DNA of 64,000 nt from Ephydatia muelleri (Eukaryota; Porifera; Demospongiae; Spongillida; Spongillidae). A program made the position numbers and the translations under genes. Under the pieces are notes generated by a model. That model did no database searches and had not been told where the DNA came from. It was given only the letters and a program-made list of their open reading frames with translations. Of this stretch, positions 11,101 through 21,823 are shown in pieces; position 1 is the first letter of the stretch, and every line of letters begins with the position of its first letter. Where the stretch lies: NCBI GenBank assembly GCA_013339895.1, contig JABACO010000019.1, positions 7,912,466 through 7,976,465 of the forward strand, in the 5' to 3' direction.

Positions 11101-13393
11101 AAAAGCACTTGACACCTAAAACGATTTAGCACCTCTCTATTTCTCTCTCTCTCCTCACCTTGGGGGTGTCCAGTTCCTTGTACATGGAGACCATGGAGGA
11201 GGTGAGGCTCTCGTTCAGAGGAACCACATCCTCAGGGAACGTGATGTAGTAGTCCTCTTCAGCTCCACCTCCAGACTCAAGGAACTCCTTCTCAACCTGG
11301 GAGGGGCTCATGTGGGCGGGGTTGGGCTTCAAGGAAGAGAGCGGGTTGCGGACTCTGGGCTTCGAGGGAGGTCGCTGTGATGACGACAGCGCTTTCAATG
11401 GAGCTGTGGAGTGTGGGTAGAGTGAGGTGAAGTGCTCCACTGCACTTCCACTCCATACAGCTGGACTGCTACCACATGCACACTACCCCCCCACACAACA
11501 CACACAAACACACACACACACCACCGACACGCACTTACTTGATGACACAGGCGTTCCAGCCACAACATGGCCGTTCTGAGTCGACGCACTTCCCCCATTG
11601 GGCTGAAACTTTGGTGCCGGCCATGTGGAGGCAAGGCTGCTGCTCCCTGCTTGCCCAAACGGATCCGCAAGCCCAGTGGCACTCAGCTTCACACCATTCC
11701 CATTTGTGCTACTGAGCAGAGAACCTTTCTTTGCGCTTGTGTAGCCATTAGTGCCCAGAGGGGTCTTCAACGAAGACTGCTTGACATCGATTTCCATACA
11801 TGGGTGAGCGATGGGGGTCAGAATGGGAGGCTGACGTGCGTGGATCAGCTGTGGCGACCCATCAGATGACTTCCTAGATACCAGGGTCTTGTTAGAGCCT
11901 GTAGCTTGGGCCGTGGGGAGGGCAGGCACCTGACTGGTTGTCTGTGCAAGAAAAAGGGAAGAGAAAGATACGAATCTCAATACCACAGCCTCAAAAGTTG
12001 CTCTTTACGCAAATATATCAAGTATGTATGATATGTGGTGCATGCTGTCAGTTAAAATCCTTTGCTGTTGGTGATGTAGTCATGCGAAACAAAAACTGTG
12101 TCCCGCAACGCAATTACATGATACACTTTCAAAGCACCTTTCCCCTCAAAAGGCACACAAGACATGCATGTCAAACCACAAATATGCCCTGGCATCTGTA
12201 GCCAATGCAACATGGGTGGAGGCAAATATGCAGTGGAGAGCTTGCTTCACGGTGCATGCTACTGGTGCAATGCTTACCCCTCTGTTGCTGTCGGCAACGC
12301 TCTGGTCACATTCCCAGGGCAACTTCTTTGCACTCCGGTACGGTCTCGGGGTTGTGCCCTGTTGCACCTTGCCCATAGACAGCGAGGCATTGGCCACGGC
12401 GGTCCTGCCCAGAATCCAGTCCACATCGGGCCCCGAGAAGGCGTGGCCATTACTGCTGTCAGCCACACTCACAAGGTGCTCGACCAAACCGTCAGCACCC
12501 AGCGAGGGGTACTGTTCCCGGGACAACCGTGCCCGGAATGCGGCCATCAGACTGACCGACCCAGGGGCCAGGAGTCCGGCTGTGGCCATCTTTCTCTCGA
12601 TGTTGGCTACGGAGGAGATGAGGTGCTGCAGCTGCTCCTTGCTCTCCATCAGGCCAGCCAGGAGGACCACACACTCGAGGCTCGCCTGCCTCACTTTGGC
12701 CTTCTTGTCTCCTAGGCAGGGAGCGATGTCTTCCACCAGGGAAGGGACGTTCAGTTGCTGGTGCGGGAAGCTGAGCAGGGCTGCCGTGACGATGTTTACG
12801 GTTTCCTCTCTCACTTTGGACGACGCCTGCCCGAACCCGGACCGTATAACCTCGTCCACGACCGCCTGGGGTCCGGCGTAGCGCATCAGTTGCCGCATCA
12901 CTTTCATTCCGGCGACTTTGATGGAGCGCTTGTTCGTTCCCATCTTGTCGAGGACGCTGCCCGCGATGGAGTCCAGGTAGGGGACGATGGCGGGACCAGC
13001 CCGGCTTACAGCCGTTTCGAGCAGTTCGAGTCCCATCTCGACTACCTTGAAGTGCGGATCGGCGAGGGAAGTAAGCGTCAGTTCGACGACGGAGTGAAGG
13101 CTAGACTCGAGTGCGACCAGATCGTGCAGTTCTTTCAACACGACGTTCATCTTGGCAACGCCCGTCAGTCGGTTCTTCCAGTCAGAGCCGTCTTCTAGCA
13201 AGGTCACCATGGAGTTGGGGAAAATCCCCACGTACATGCCGTCTTCGCCTAACCCGTTCATGTACTCTTCGTACGTGTTCTTCTCCGGAGTGATGGCGAT
13301 GGGTGCAGTCCACTCCTGAAGTTCCAACGAATCGTGGAGAAAAGTCGACTTCGGGCTGTTTTCACCATTCTTCGCAGCCCTTTCGCAAGCCAT
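5120..13393 (-). CDS. TOGARAM1: TOGARAM1/crescerin, ciliary TOG-array protein
   Basis: Thirteen exons, in transcript order: 13393-12278, 11941-11539, 11403-11159, 11013-10907, 10448-9548, 9246-9160, 8908-8760, 8526-8368, 8137-8014, 6670-6332, 6244-6028, 5544-5458, 5352-5120. All junctions are GT-AG and the total of 4167 nt closes in frame (1388 aa; vertebrate proteins are about 1700 aa). Exon 1 (residues 1-372) holds a HEAT-type TOG unit. Exons 2-5 encode a Ser/Pro-rich linker. From about residue 890 come two more TOG units, including VKNLRS and the GDWNERYEAI helix, ending ELMGMR. The family binds tubulin and regulates axonemal microtubules in cilia; that role is from family knowledge. A four-TOG layout is usual, so a second N-terminal TOG may be missing. 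The start is the ATG at 13393; an in-frame ATG lies 12 bases upstream. Confidence 0.9.
5556..5938 (+). repeat. Purine-only simple repeat (GGAAGG/GGGAGAGA) in TOGARAM1 intron 11
   Basis: About 380 bp of almost pure G/A. The matching copy after the gap (59558) breaks off inside this tract, which suggests it caused the assembly break. Confidence 0.9.
6735..8012 (+). repeat. G-rich 21-bp minisatellite in TOGARAM1 intron 9
   Basis: Units of the form GGGAGGGGGCAACAGCACGCA are repeated from 6735 to about 7400, then degenerate into GGGAGGGGGA/C tracts to about 7900, then resume. The strand shown is G-rich; the TOGARAM1 transcript (minus) is C-rich here. It contains very many G runs of 3 or more with short loops, so G-quadruplex potential is high. 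Confidence 0.95.
8636..8752. repeat. CA/GCAC microsatellite in TOGARAM1 intron 7
   Basis: Mixed CACACA and CGCACG dinucleotide runs between exons 7 and 8. Confidence 0.9.
9036..9155. repeat. CT-rich tandem repeat in TOGARAM1 intron 6
   Basis: Two to three imperfect copies of a CT-rich unit of about 55 bp containing CCAGTGTCCTCTCCC, abutting the exon 6 donor at 9159. Confidence 0.75.
10718..10880. repeat. CA microsatellite with ACATGAAC units in TOGARAM1 intron 4
   Basis: (CA)n with interspersed ATGAACAC steps, just downstream (in the gene's sense) of exon 4. Confidence 0.9.
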
Positions 13394-13651
13394 TACACAA
13401 AGCATTGGTGTGATTCACGATTAGAAGCGATGCAAAGGAAAAAAATTTGCAAATACGTTAGTTTTCGCAAACGCTAAGCAAATTTCACGGAGCACATTTT
13501 AGTGAGCGCCTCAAAGGATAAGCGTCTAAGCGAAAGCTTTGGCACAAACGCTTTTGGCACGTGCGAACGCAAAAATGCCACGCCCACCAAGCCATTATCC
13601 GTCTCCTAGCGACAACTTTTTGTCCCCGCCCCATCTGGACCCACGTGTACA
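13394..13651. promoter_or_regulatory. Bidirectional promoter, TOGARAM1 / NOP53, with two E-boxes
   Basis: 258 bp separates the two ATGs, which diverge. CACGTG E-boxes occur at 13558-13563 and 13642-13647, the second only 4 bp upstream of the NOP53 ATG. No TATA box is evident. The inferred shared promoter joins a cilium gene and a ribosome-biogenesis gene. Confidence 0.65.
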
Positions 13652-16600
13652 ATGGAAGGCAAACGAGTTCAGACGAAACGTAAGCGGTACAGTAAACACG
13701 TTAAGAAAAACCAGAGGAAGTTTACAAACGTGAAGGATTTTGAACAGTACTTAGAGGAGGCTAGACGAGATGAACGGACAGGGTTTGTGATGGAGCGTAC
13801 GTATTGAGCACTATTTAGAACGTAAATTAAATCCTTACAGCGGGGCGTTTGCTGACAAGCCAGACGAAGAACTGTTTTGCATCGAAAGAGATGTGGACCT
13901 AGAAGTGAATGCTAAAGGTGTACGCCACAAGCGATTGCTTCGTTCAGAGACACGCTTCACGGAGTCCAGGATCCAGGGGTTCAAACCGATAAAGAAGAAG
14001 CGGAGGTCCAACACCCAGTTGCAAAATGGCATGATTCAAGACCAACCTCCACCACCGCAGTACGTGGACTCGAGTGAGGATGAGGAATACGACACGGGAA
14101 AGAGTTTCAAACAGCTGTTGAAAGATAAGAAGCAGTTGGAAGCCACAGCTCATTCGAGAACAGCAAAACCGAGAATTAAGATAGCGTCGCATGACTTATG
14201 GGCGGACGAAGGTTAGTTGCGCGTTCACATCTTCCGTTTGTGATGTGCGTCACTATTGCATCTCTTGCAGGAAACGAAGTAGTACCCCAACTGGACAGCG
14301 ATAATTTGTACTTCGAAACAGCTCGAATGAAGCCAATAAAGGTTGGCCCACCATGTACTCGTACGCATGACCGCCTGCCGAGCGCGGGTACCTCTCTTGA
14401 CCATGTTTGTGCTTGCTTTGCGAATGAAAAACAATACATTCGCACCACAATGTTGTTCGTAAAAGAAATGTATCACACCTTAAGTTAATGATGTACACAT
14501 TTCACCAGTAATGCCATTGACCTTCACCTTAAGTTAATGATGTACACATTTCACCAGTAATGCCATTGACCTTCATCCTCTCTAAAGACGGCTCTTTGCA
14601 TACCCCTTAACTAAACTACCTGTTACCCATGGCAAAACTGGCATACTTGGAAGCTGAAATGCATCAATCAATTGTGCATCACAGTGTGTAGATTGCATTT
14701 TAGTTTGATGCTGTGATATCCATGCTAGCCACTAAATAAATAATAATTAAGAAATCAAGTAGTTCAGGAACACAAGGAACTTTCGGGTCCTCAAACTGTG
14801 TGAAATGTATCATTCAGTGACTTTGGTTTTGCAGAAGCCCGGTACTGTTGGTACAAAGCCATCTGCTTTGGAGAATCTGGAGATGCCACATCCAGGAATG
14901 TCCTACAATCCTGTCTTTGAAGATCATCAGGTGCGGCCGGGGGTGGGAAGTGCTGGGGACAGTATACTGATGTTATCATGGGCTCCAGGACCTGGTAAGG
15001 ACAGCTGTGGAGGTGGAGGAGGATAAGCTGAAGGAGGAAGACAAGCTGGCGCGCAAGCTAAAGCTGACACCAATGACTGCCCAACAGCGAGAGGTATGCA
15101 CATCACTACTATGTGTTCTGTGTACCACGTGTGTGTGTGTGGGAGGCTGTTTTGTTATCGGTCAGGCAAAAGGGTATGGCCAGCTGTTAATGGCAGGTGT
15201 GATGGGTATTACTGTAACATTATGTAATGACAAATGGGCAGGGACGGAGAAAAATATTGGTCAGGACCTGCTAGACCGGTTCCACCAGCCAGCCCTGGTG
15301 TATGTGTGGGTGGTTGCGTGCCTGTGTGTGCGCGCGTGCGTACTGGTATGCTCTGTGTCTGATCATGTGTTGTTCTAAACACCAAATCAGCAAGTTTGGC
15401 TTCAAGAAATGAGTGAAGGTTTGTTTGAGGACATAACCAACGGCAAGGAGGATGAGGGAGGGGACCAGGAAGCAGGGGCGGAGCTGCCCCTGGCAACGTT
15501 GAAGCGTCCCGTGAGGGCTGAGGACAGGAAGACTCACCAGCAACGCAGGAAAGAGAAGTTGCGCAGGGAAGAGGAGAGAAGGAGGAAGGTGGAGAAGTTG
15601 GAGAAGGCCAGGGCCCAGGCAATCTATCGTCTGCGGTCTGTGAGAAGGGAGATGAGAGAGAAGGAGGAGAAGATGATGGAAAACATCCGGAAGAGGCAAG
15701 AAGAGAAGGCGAAGGCCATGTGCAGCACCAAGCGGCTTGGGAGATACTCGTATCTATTCTCTCTAAGCTTCTCATTTAATCCTTATCATGTATTGCAATT
15801 CTTCCTCCTTGCCCACTGTTATTTCAAGTATGATTGTTATGGATTTGGCTTTAACTTCTTCCAAGCTATCAGGAGCCTGACATTGATGTGCAGCTGAGTA
15901 CAGACATAGCGCAGTCCCTAAGAGTTCTGAAGGTGCATGTGTTTTGTGCTTGCAGAGTGACTTTGAGTGCTGGTTGTGCATGTGTGTTGTGTGGGGTTAT
16001 CTTTTGTGTGCAGCCTGAGGGAAGTATTGCATTGGATCGGTTCAAGAGCTTACAGAAACGAAACATAATTGAGCCAAGAGAAAGATCCAGGTGAGTCCAC
16101 GTGATGTGTAACCTATACCTTGAAACGTACACAGTCTTCAGCTGTATTTGTTGTTGAATTTGAACAGTGCCTTTAGAGTACAAACTATTTTGTCATTTGT
16201 GAAGTACATGTAGGTAGATAGATCATCATTAGCGCAAATAAGAAAGAAATGGGACAGTTTCCGCGAAAATTGCCCCACGGTTAAAATGTTATAAAAATGC
16301 ATCGCGTTTGAATCGTTATACCTTCCCAACGGATAACGCTATCGACTTCCTATTTTCAACACTTCATAATACACCATTTCACTATGAAATGTTGAAAATA
16401 GGAAGTCGATAGCATTATCCGTTAGGAAGTTATAGCGATTCAAACGCGATGCATTTTTATAACATTTTAACCGTGGGGCAATTTTCGCGGAAACTGTCCC
16501 AAATTGTACAATTTAATACAAACTTATGTGGTAAGTTTACAGAAATCAAAACAAGCATATTGTCGATGTGTGATTAATTTATTGTGTCGTGTTAATTTCA

Positions 16601-18872
16601 TTGTTCAATGTGGATTTTGAATTTCTGTACACAGTGGAGTGGAATATGCATGTATTGCCCACAAATGTGCGCAACTACTTTTGAGGTGGTATTAGGTAAC
16701 TGTGCTGCTTGTGATCCAAACTACATTAAAGGTTATTGTACTCATGGCGTATTACCTTACTTTGTAAGTGGCCAATATGAATTCCATTAAATCCATCTGC
16801 TTGAATATTACATTCTTGCCACCTGGCGAATGTGCATGTACATAGTTATATTTGTTTATGCAACACAGCTATGATACTCTGAGCTGTACATACATCTATG
16901 TAGAGGGGTAGTAGCATGATGATTTATCAATCATGAGCTTCAATTATTCTGTCATTTCACGAATAATTGAATCACGATGAATTGAAAACTGGTTAAAACA
17001 TGTCACTACAACTTATCACAATATTAGCAAACAGTATGGTAGTACCGTAAAGTACCACGAATAAGCTCCCCCTCCGCCCAACAATAAAAAATGGCTCGTG
17101 TTTAAACGTGCGCATCTCCGTAACCTTGAACGTCTCCTCAAACGTATTCAGCATTTCAGAAACAAAAATGGTACCCATACGTGATTATGAAAAAAGATAC
17201 GCAGAAGCATTCGCGAGTACGAAGATATGGACGTTTAAACACGAGCCATTTTTTATTGTTGGGGGCGGAGGGGGGGGAGCTTATTTGTGGTACTTTACGG
17301 TAAGTGCACAATAGTTTGTGGTCACTGCTTATGAATTATTGTTTATTAAATCTTTATGGTCCAATTTAATGTTTAAATATGTTTTTAGTAATATTGAATT
17401 GTTATATGAGTGCTGCTACACACATGCAAAAAGAAAACCTATATTACCATCACTACTTGGTGCACACATTGCTAGCAGGGTTGTAAGAGTAATGCTAATC
17501 CTGAGCTTGCCATAAAGTAGAGTGATGGACTTGGATTTGGAACATTGCAGAACCTAAGAGGCTAAACACATACCAAGTCGGGATAATGTTTGCTTGGCTT
17601 CCGACCCCCAACACCCATAATGCTCAACTGCAAGGAGGATACATACCCAACCCAGCTCATTGCACTGTGGGGTCATTTGTGAAGTGTTTTCTATGTTCTG
17701 CTGCACAAGCTGCAGACCCGGCTGTCATATTAAATTATTATTGTACAAACGACACATGCCTTGAAACTAATCATGATGCGCTTTTCAAAAAATTGCATTC
17801 CCTAGAACGCATACACACAACATATAAGTTGCACACACTAATAATTTAAATAATCATCAAAGGCTTCTAATGTTAGGCCACAAATGTATATACGGGATCA
17901 TTTCCGCGAAAAGAGACCTAGCCCGTACATTATAAAATTTCCAGTATGTGCAATAGAAATGTAACGCTTGTGTTGAAATGTATGGCTAATTGAAAAAATT
18001 CAGAGCCTTACAGCTCCAGGACAGATACTCTGGTTCTCAGTGCGTAAGAAGCAGAGACTTCTAGATTTGAATAATAATAATTGAAATCCTGAGAAAACAT
18101 GCGTTAGGTCCCTATTTGTGTGATACGCTGTAAAAGGGCTAGGGTGTGTGGCTATTTGGAGGTAGGAGACCAGTAGTTAGTGCCTTCTGCTGCATTTGTG
18201 CAGACAACCAGTCATGGTCCCATTGAGACCTGCTTTGTGGTGATGATGTTGTACATTTCTCCACCACAGTAGACATATTTTATTACTGTGACATCCACAA
18301 ACACTCTTGAAGTTGTAAGGCCTGCTTTATTTGGGCCAGATAAGCAGTTCTCAAGATGGTACTCTCATTCCACAGTTGAATTGCTTTCCTAATTACCGCA
18401 TACTGTCACTCATCACCCACAGTGGCACACTTAGTGTCTGCTTCTAAACGGTTCCATCCTTCTCTGTACACATACAATATACTGAATTACTAAATAGCTT
18501 CATTTTTTAGGACCAATGCCTGCAACATAATTGCACAAGCTGTAGAACATTATTTAATCAAGCAACTAAGTAAAAATTGTATTTAGTGTACGTCCGTAAA
18601 GTGCAATGATTTATCAGGACAATTACGCTGGAACCAAAGATGCTCACCATTACACAGATCCACTGTATTTGCCTGATCTGTATTATGTACCTAAAATCTA
18701 TAATTTTAATGTATAGCTATCAAAGCTTTGCACTCATTGATAAGGGTTATTCAGACATTGATTGATATGTACATGTACCAGTTAAGTTAAGTGATGGTCA
18801 TTTTGCCTATGTTTATTTAGACTTAAGCGCAAGTATAGGATCAAGATCAAAGAAAAGCGTTCAGCCAGGTAA
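13652..18872 (+). CDS. NOP53: NOP53 (GLTSCR2), ribosome biogenesis factor
   Basis: Nine exons: 13652-13800, 13841-14211, 14271-14341, 14835-14930, 14989-15093, 15391-15749, 15866-15932, 16014-16090, 18821-18872. The sum is 1347 nt, giving 448 aa (human 478). Diagnostic stretches include [15 protein letters not shown] near the N-terminus, DLWADEG, the [10 protein letters not shown] motif, a long basic coiled region in exon 6, and the conserved C-terminus [27 protein letters not shown] and [14 protein letters not shown]. In other eukaryotes NOP53 acts in the nucleolus in 60S/5S-RNP maturation and recruits the exosome helicase MTR4. The first intron is only 40 bp, while the last (2730 bp) carries two inverted-repeat elements. 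Every junction is GT-AG and in phase. Confidence 0.95.
14477..14574. repeat. 49-bp tandem duplication in NOP53 intron 3
   Basis: Two adjacent near-identical 49-bp copies (14477-14525, 14526-14574). Confidence 0.9.
16250..16501. mobile_element. 252-bp MITE-like inverted repeat, family 1, in NOP53 intron 8
   Basis: Terminal TGGGACAGTTTCCGCG is mirrored at the other end, and almost the whole element folds back on itself with a short central loop near 16370. There is no coding capacity. A degraded relative lies at 42090-42175 in an intron of the Roco gene, which supports a dispersed nonautonomous family. Confidence 0.85.
17044..17301. mobile_element. 258-bp MITE-like element, family 2, in NOP53 intron 8
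   Basis: The ends ACCGTAAAGTACCAC are inverted copies of one another, and the terminal inverted repeats extend about 65 bp, through a G/C-rich block to a segment with TGGCTCGTGTTTAAACG. A diverged relative is at 33846-34109. Confidence 0.85.
17302..18820. other. Remainder of NOP53 intron 8
   Basis: AT-rich, no exon recognised. Short open stretches at 17586-17849 lack any conserved motif. Confidence 0.4.
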
Positions 18873-19425
18873 GTTGGAATGTGTGGTTTGATACTTGTTG
18901 ACCATTGTATGGCTGTAGGTTGGAGGAGGATGAATCAAGAACTATTACATCATAGCATATTAAGAGCTTGTGATGATTTTTACCACCATTTTTTGGAGTC
19001 CTTCATTGAAAATCAAATGTTTACATTCATTTCTGAATTGATTCAAAAAGTGGTAGATACATCTGATCACTGCAATTTGCGGTACAGACCATTGTGTATG
19101 GACGTCACATGCAGCTTGCCTACCATCCCCTTTGTGCCATCCAAATGTGAGTACCATTTGTTGTTTTCTTTAGAGAATTTGATAACTAGATTGCAATGAA
19201 CAGATCTTCTGCATGTGTTTTGGTGAATTACTCGGGTACTTTTAAGTTCAACAGAGGAAAAAGTGTTGTTTGTAATAATTAATGCATAAGTTGAGTTAGG
19301 TAATTGAAGAGCACATCTTTGAGATAATGTGTAAGAAAAATCAAAAGCAAAGATGAAAGAAAATTAAAAAAAAATGACACTATTCATATTGGGAAGGTGG
19401 GTCCAGATTTGTATGGTTGCTAGCA
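18873..19425. other. Convergent intergenic region between NOP53 and BPNT1 copy A
   Basis: 553 bp between two stop codons, holding both 3' UTRs. No extra gene seen. Confidence 0.5.
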
Positions 19426-20699
19426 TCACACAGCCATGGGGTTAAGTGATGACTTCACCGCCTCGGGCAGCTTGCTCATCACCTCGCTGTGCACACCCTC
19501 GTTCAACGTGACGACAAAGCCCCGGTTCTTGTAATTGCTCTTCTCCGACGTGTACACCAGGGGATTCCCCACTAGGTCGGTCAGGATGCCGGGACTGGGC
19601 CTGAGGGCTCTGAGGATGGCATCCCCAGCGCACGTGTCCCATTTCTTGGTGCCTGCGCTAGGGTTGAAGTACACATCTGCACGTCCCTCGATCACCATCA
19701 GCATCTTGTACCCTGCACCCCCAGCCCTGAGGAGGGTGGAGGGGGAGACCGACTTGACGGACATGTCGGTAAGGTTGCAGTAGTGGGAGAGGGTCACGAC
19801 GGCCGTGAGGCCCCTTGCTGGGGAGGAGGAGGAAGGTGGGGTATCGGGGAGTTGCAGACCCTTCACTCCGGAGCCCCCGACCAGTCCCCAGACTGTTCTC
19901 CCCACAGGTGGTTGGGACTGGGGTGTTCCCACGGGCCTCCAGAACGGTTGATGGATGACGCCTCCAACAGGTACACCTCTGACAGCTATTCCCACCAGTA
20001 CCGTAACATACTCTGTTACGCCTGTGATGAAAGTGGAAGAAGAGGTGGGGTGAGGAGGTGGAGCTGTAACCCATGGTTACCTTCTGAAAACTCTTTTGTC
20101 CCATCCAGAGGGTCCACCCACACAACTACCTTTAACAGAAGAAAAAGAAAGCAAACTCCTCAGCTCTAGTTAGTAGCAGCTGGTAATCTCTTACTTCCTT
20201 CTCTTGCAAAGCTGCCAAATTGTTGGGACACGCCTCCCTAAGGACCTCTTCGTCGTCACCAGTGCATATCAGCAACCGGTCCTCTTCGCTAGCGTCGAGA
20301 TTCTAAACAAAGGTATCCAATGGATTACGGCAATATAGATGTAGGAAAAAGACATATCCAGGAAGTGCGAGGAACCAAATATATAGGAACCAAATATATA
20401 GATAAGCAAGGCACGATAAAATACAACAAACCTCCTCTCCGACAACGGTGAGTCCAGGAAACCTTGTCGTCAGTGACCCCACGATGCAGCGTTGGGATTT
20501 ACGGTCTGCTTCCGTTTGCGGGTCATCGTAGCCCTACTGGTAGATTCAATTTTGGTCCCTCCAAAAATGCGTCATTGTTGTATACCTTCTGGACTAGTCC
20601 CAAGTTCCCTCTCCTCAAAACTTCTCTGATTAGTTCTCCCGCGCGGTTAGCTGCCGCCACGGATGCTGACAAAATGCGGATTATCAGCGGTTGTGACAT
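19426..20699 (-). CDS. BPNT1: 3'(2'),5'-bisphosphate nucleotidase, BPNT1 copy A
   Basis: Five exons: 20699-20586, 20533-20432, 20302-20195, 20129-20081, 20021-19426. They sum to 969 nt and 322 aa (human 308). The enzyme family is Mg2+-dependent and Li+-inhibited, and hydrolyses PAP to AMP after sulfation reactions in the cytosol. Visible family signatures are GEE at the end of exon 2 (metal ligand), WVDPLDGTKEF in exon 4 (the Asp-Pro-Leu-Asp-Gly-Thr metal site), GRTVWGL, and KWDTCAGDA (third metal-site Asp). The N-terminus starting MSQPLI aligns in length with known proteins, so I prefer it over an in-frame ATG 24 bases upstream. A palindromic pair of CRE-like ACGTCA/TGACGT sites lies at 20717-20737, upstream of the start. 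Confidence 0.93.
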
Positions 20700-21823
20700 T
20701 GCAGCCCTTGTTGGTAACGTCACGCGATCAGTGACGTAAGTATATTATTAATGACAGTGCTTGCATAATCATCGCATGTAATGTCAGGGTTGCCTCCAGG
20801 TGTGCTTCTTGCTAAATAGCAAAAGTGATAGCACTTTAGTCGATCGATACTGGATCTGATTGCAGTCCAAGGTTCTTTTAAACCACTAATTAAATCTACA
20901 TAGACAATTATGTCAGTTTTAATAATGTGTTTAAATCTACACAATTAGTTGATGTGCTAGGTTTAGGCTGAACAGAGAGAAAACGGAAGTATTCTGCAGT
21001 TGTTACAACCTTTTAGTTTTTGTGGATGGTGATGCCCAGTTGCCTGGGTGATATAAATACAGTGAAGTCATTGAAGTCATGGGATGGGTTTGTGCCTGAA
21101 TGGCTTTTGCTATCCTACATGCTACCTGCATGGTATGTAGAAGTGGGCTTGGCATGGATGCCTCCCTCATTTTTCTCAATGATGCAAAATAACACTGGTA
21201 TTTTATAAGGAGCAAGCTGAGTAGGTAGAAAAGTAAAAACTCATATCTCGACTCTCTACTATAAAGTTCCTTCTATACAGATTGCTGGTAGCTTGGGACA
21301 TTTTCCTCTGAAGGCAAGACTACATACACAAACTATGTTATTGGCAATTATTATGGGCAGTTAAAAGTGCTATGAACTAGATAAGTACCACTTTGACAAA
21401 ATCTGCACTTCTTTTATTCTTCCTGATATGTAGCCACAACTAAATAGGTGCCAGTAATCGTCACTGGCACTGCCTTGGTGGCTAAATATGCAACTGGCAT
21501 GGTGAGGTCCAATGCAAACTGGCATGGTGCTTGAAGTAAGGTCAGAGATAATGGGGTACACCACAGTATGATGCATAAATATTGTAGTGTCTACAAGTGG
21601 AAATGTCTGGTGGATAACATTGATCAAGGCCTTGTTCACAGCAGATTTACACTGACTTCAAGCACAAATTAAGTATCTATCCCAATGTCTTCATGAGTTC
21701 AGATCGACATTAAAATCAATGTAATCACCGTATTAACAGAAATACTTTACATATAAATGGAACCACTCTAAAAGTTGTGTGATAATGCAAAATAATTGCT
21801 CTAATGTTACACCAGTAGTAATG
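20700..21823. other. Spacer between BPNT1 copies
   Basis: Contains the presumed promoter of copy A and the 3' UTR of copy B. Short open frames at 21003-21639 show no recognisable domain; I see nothing else. Confidence 0.45.
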
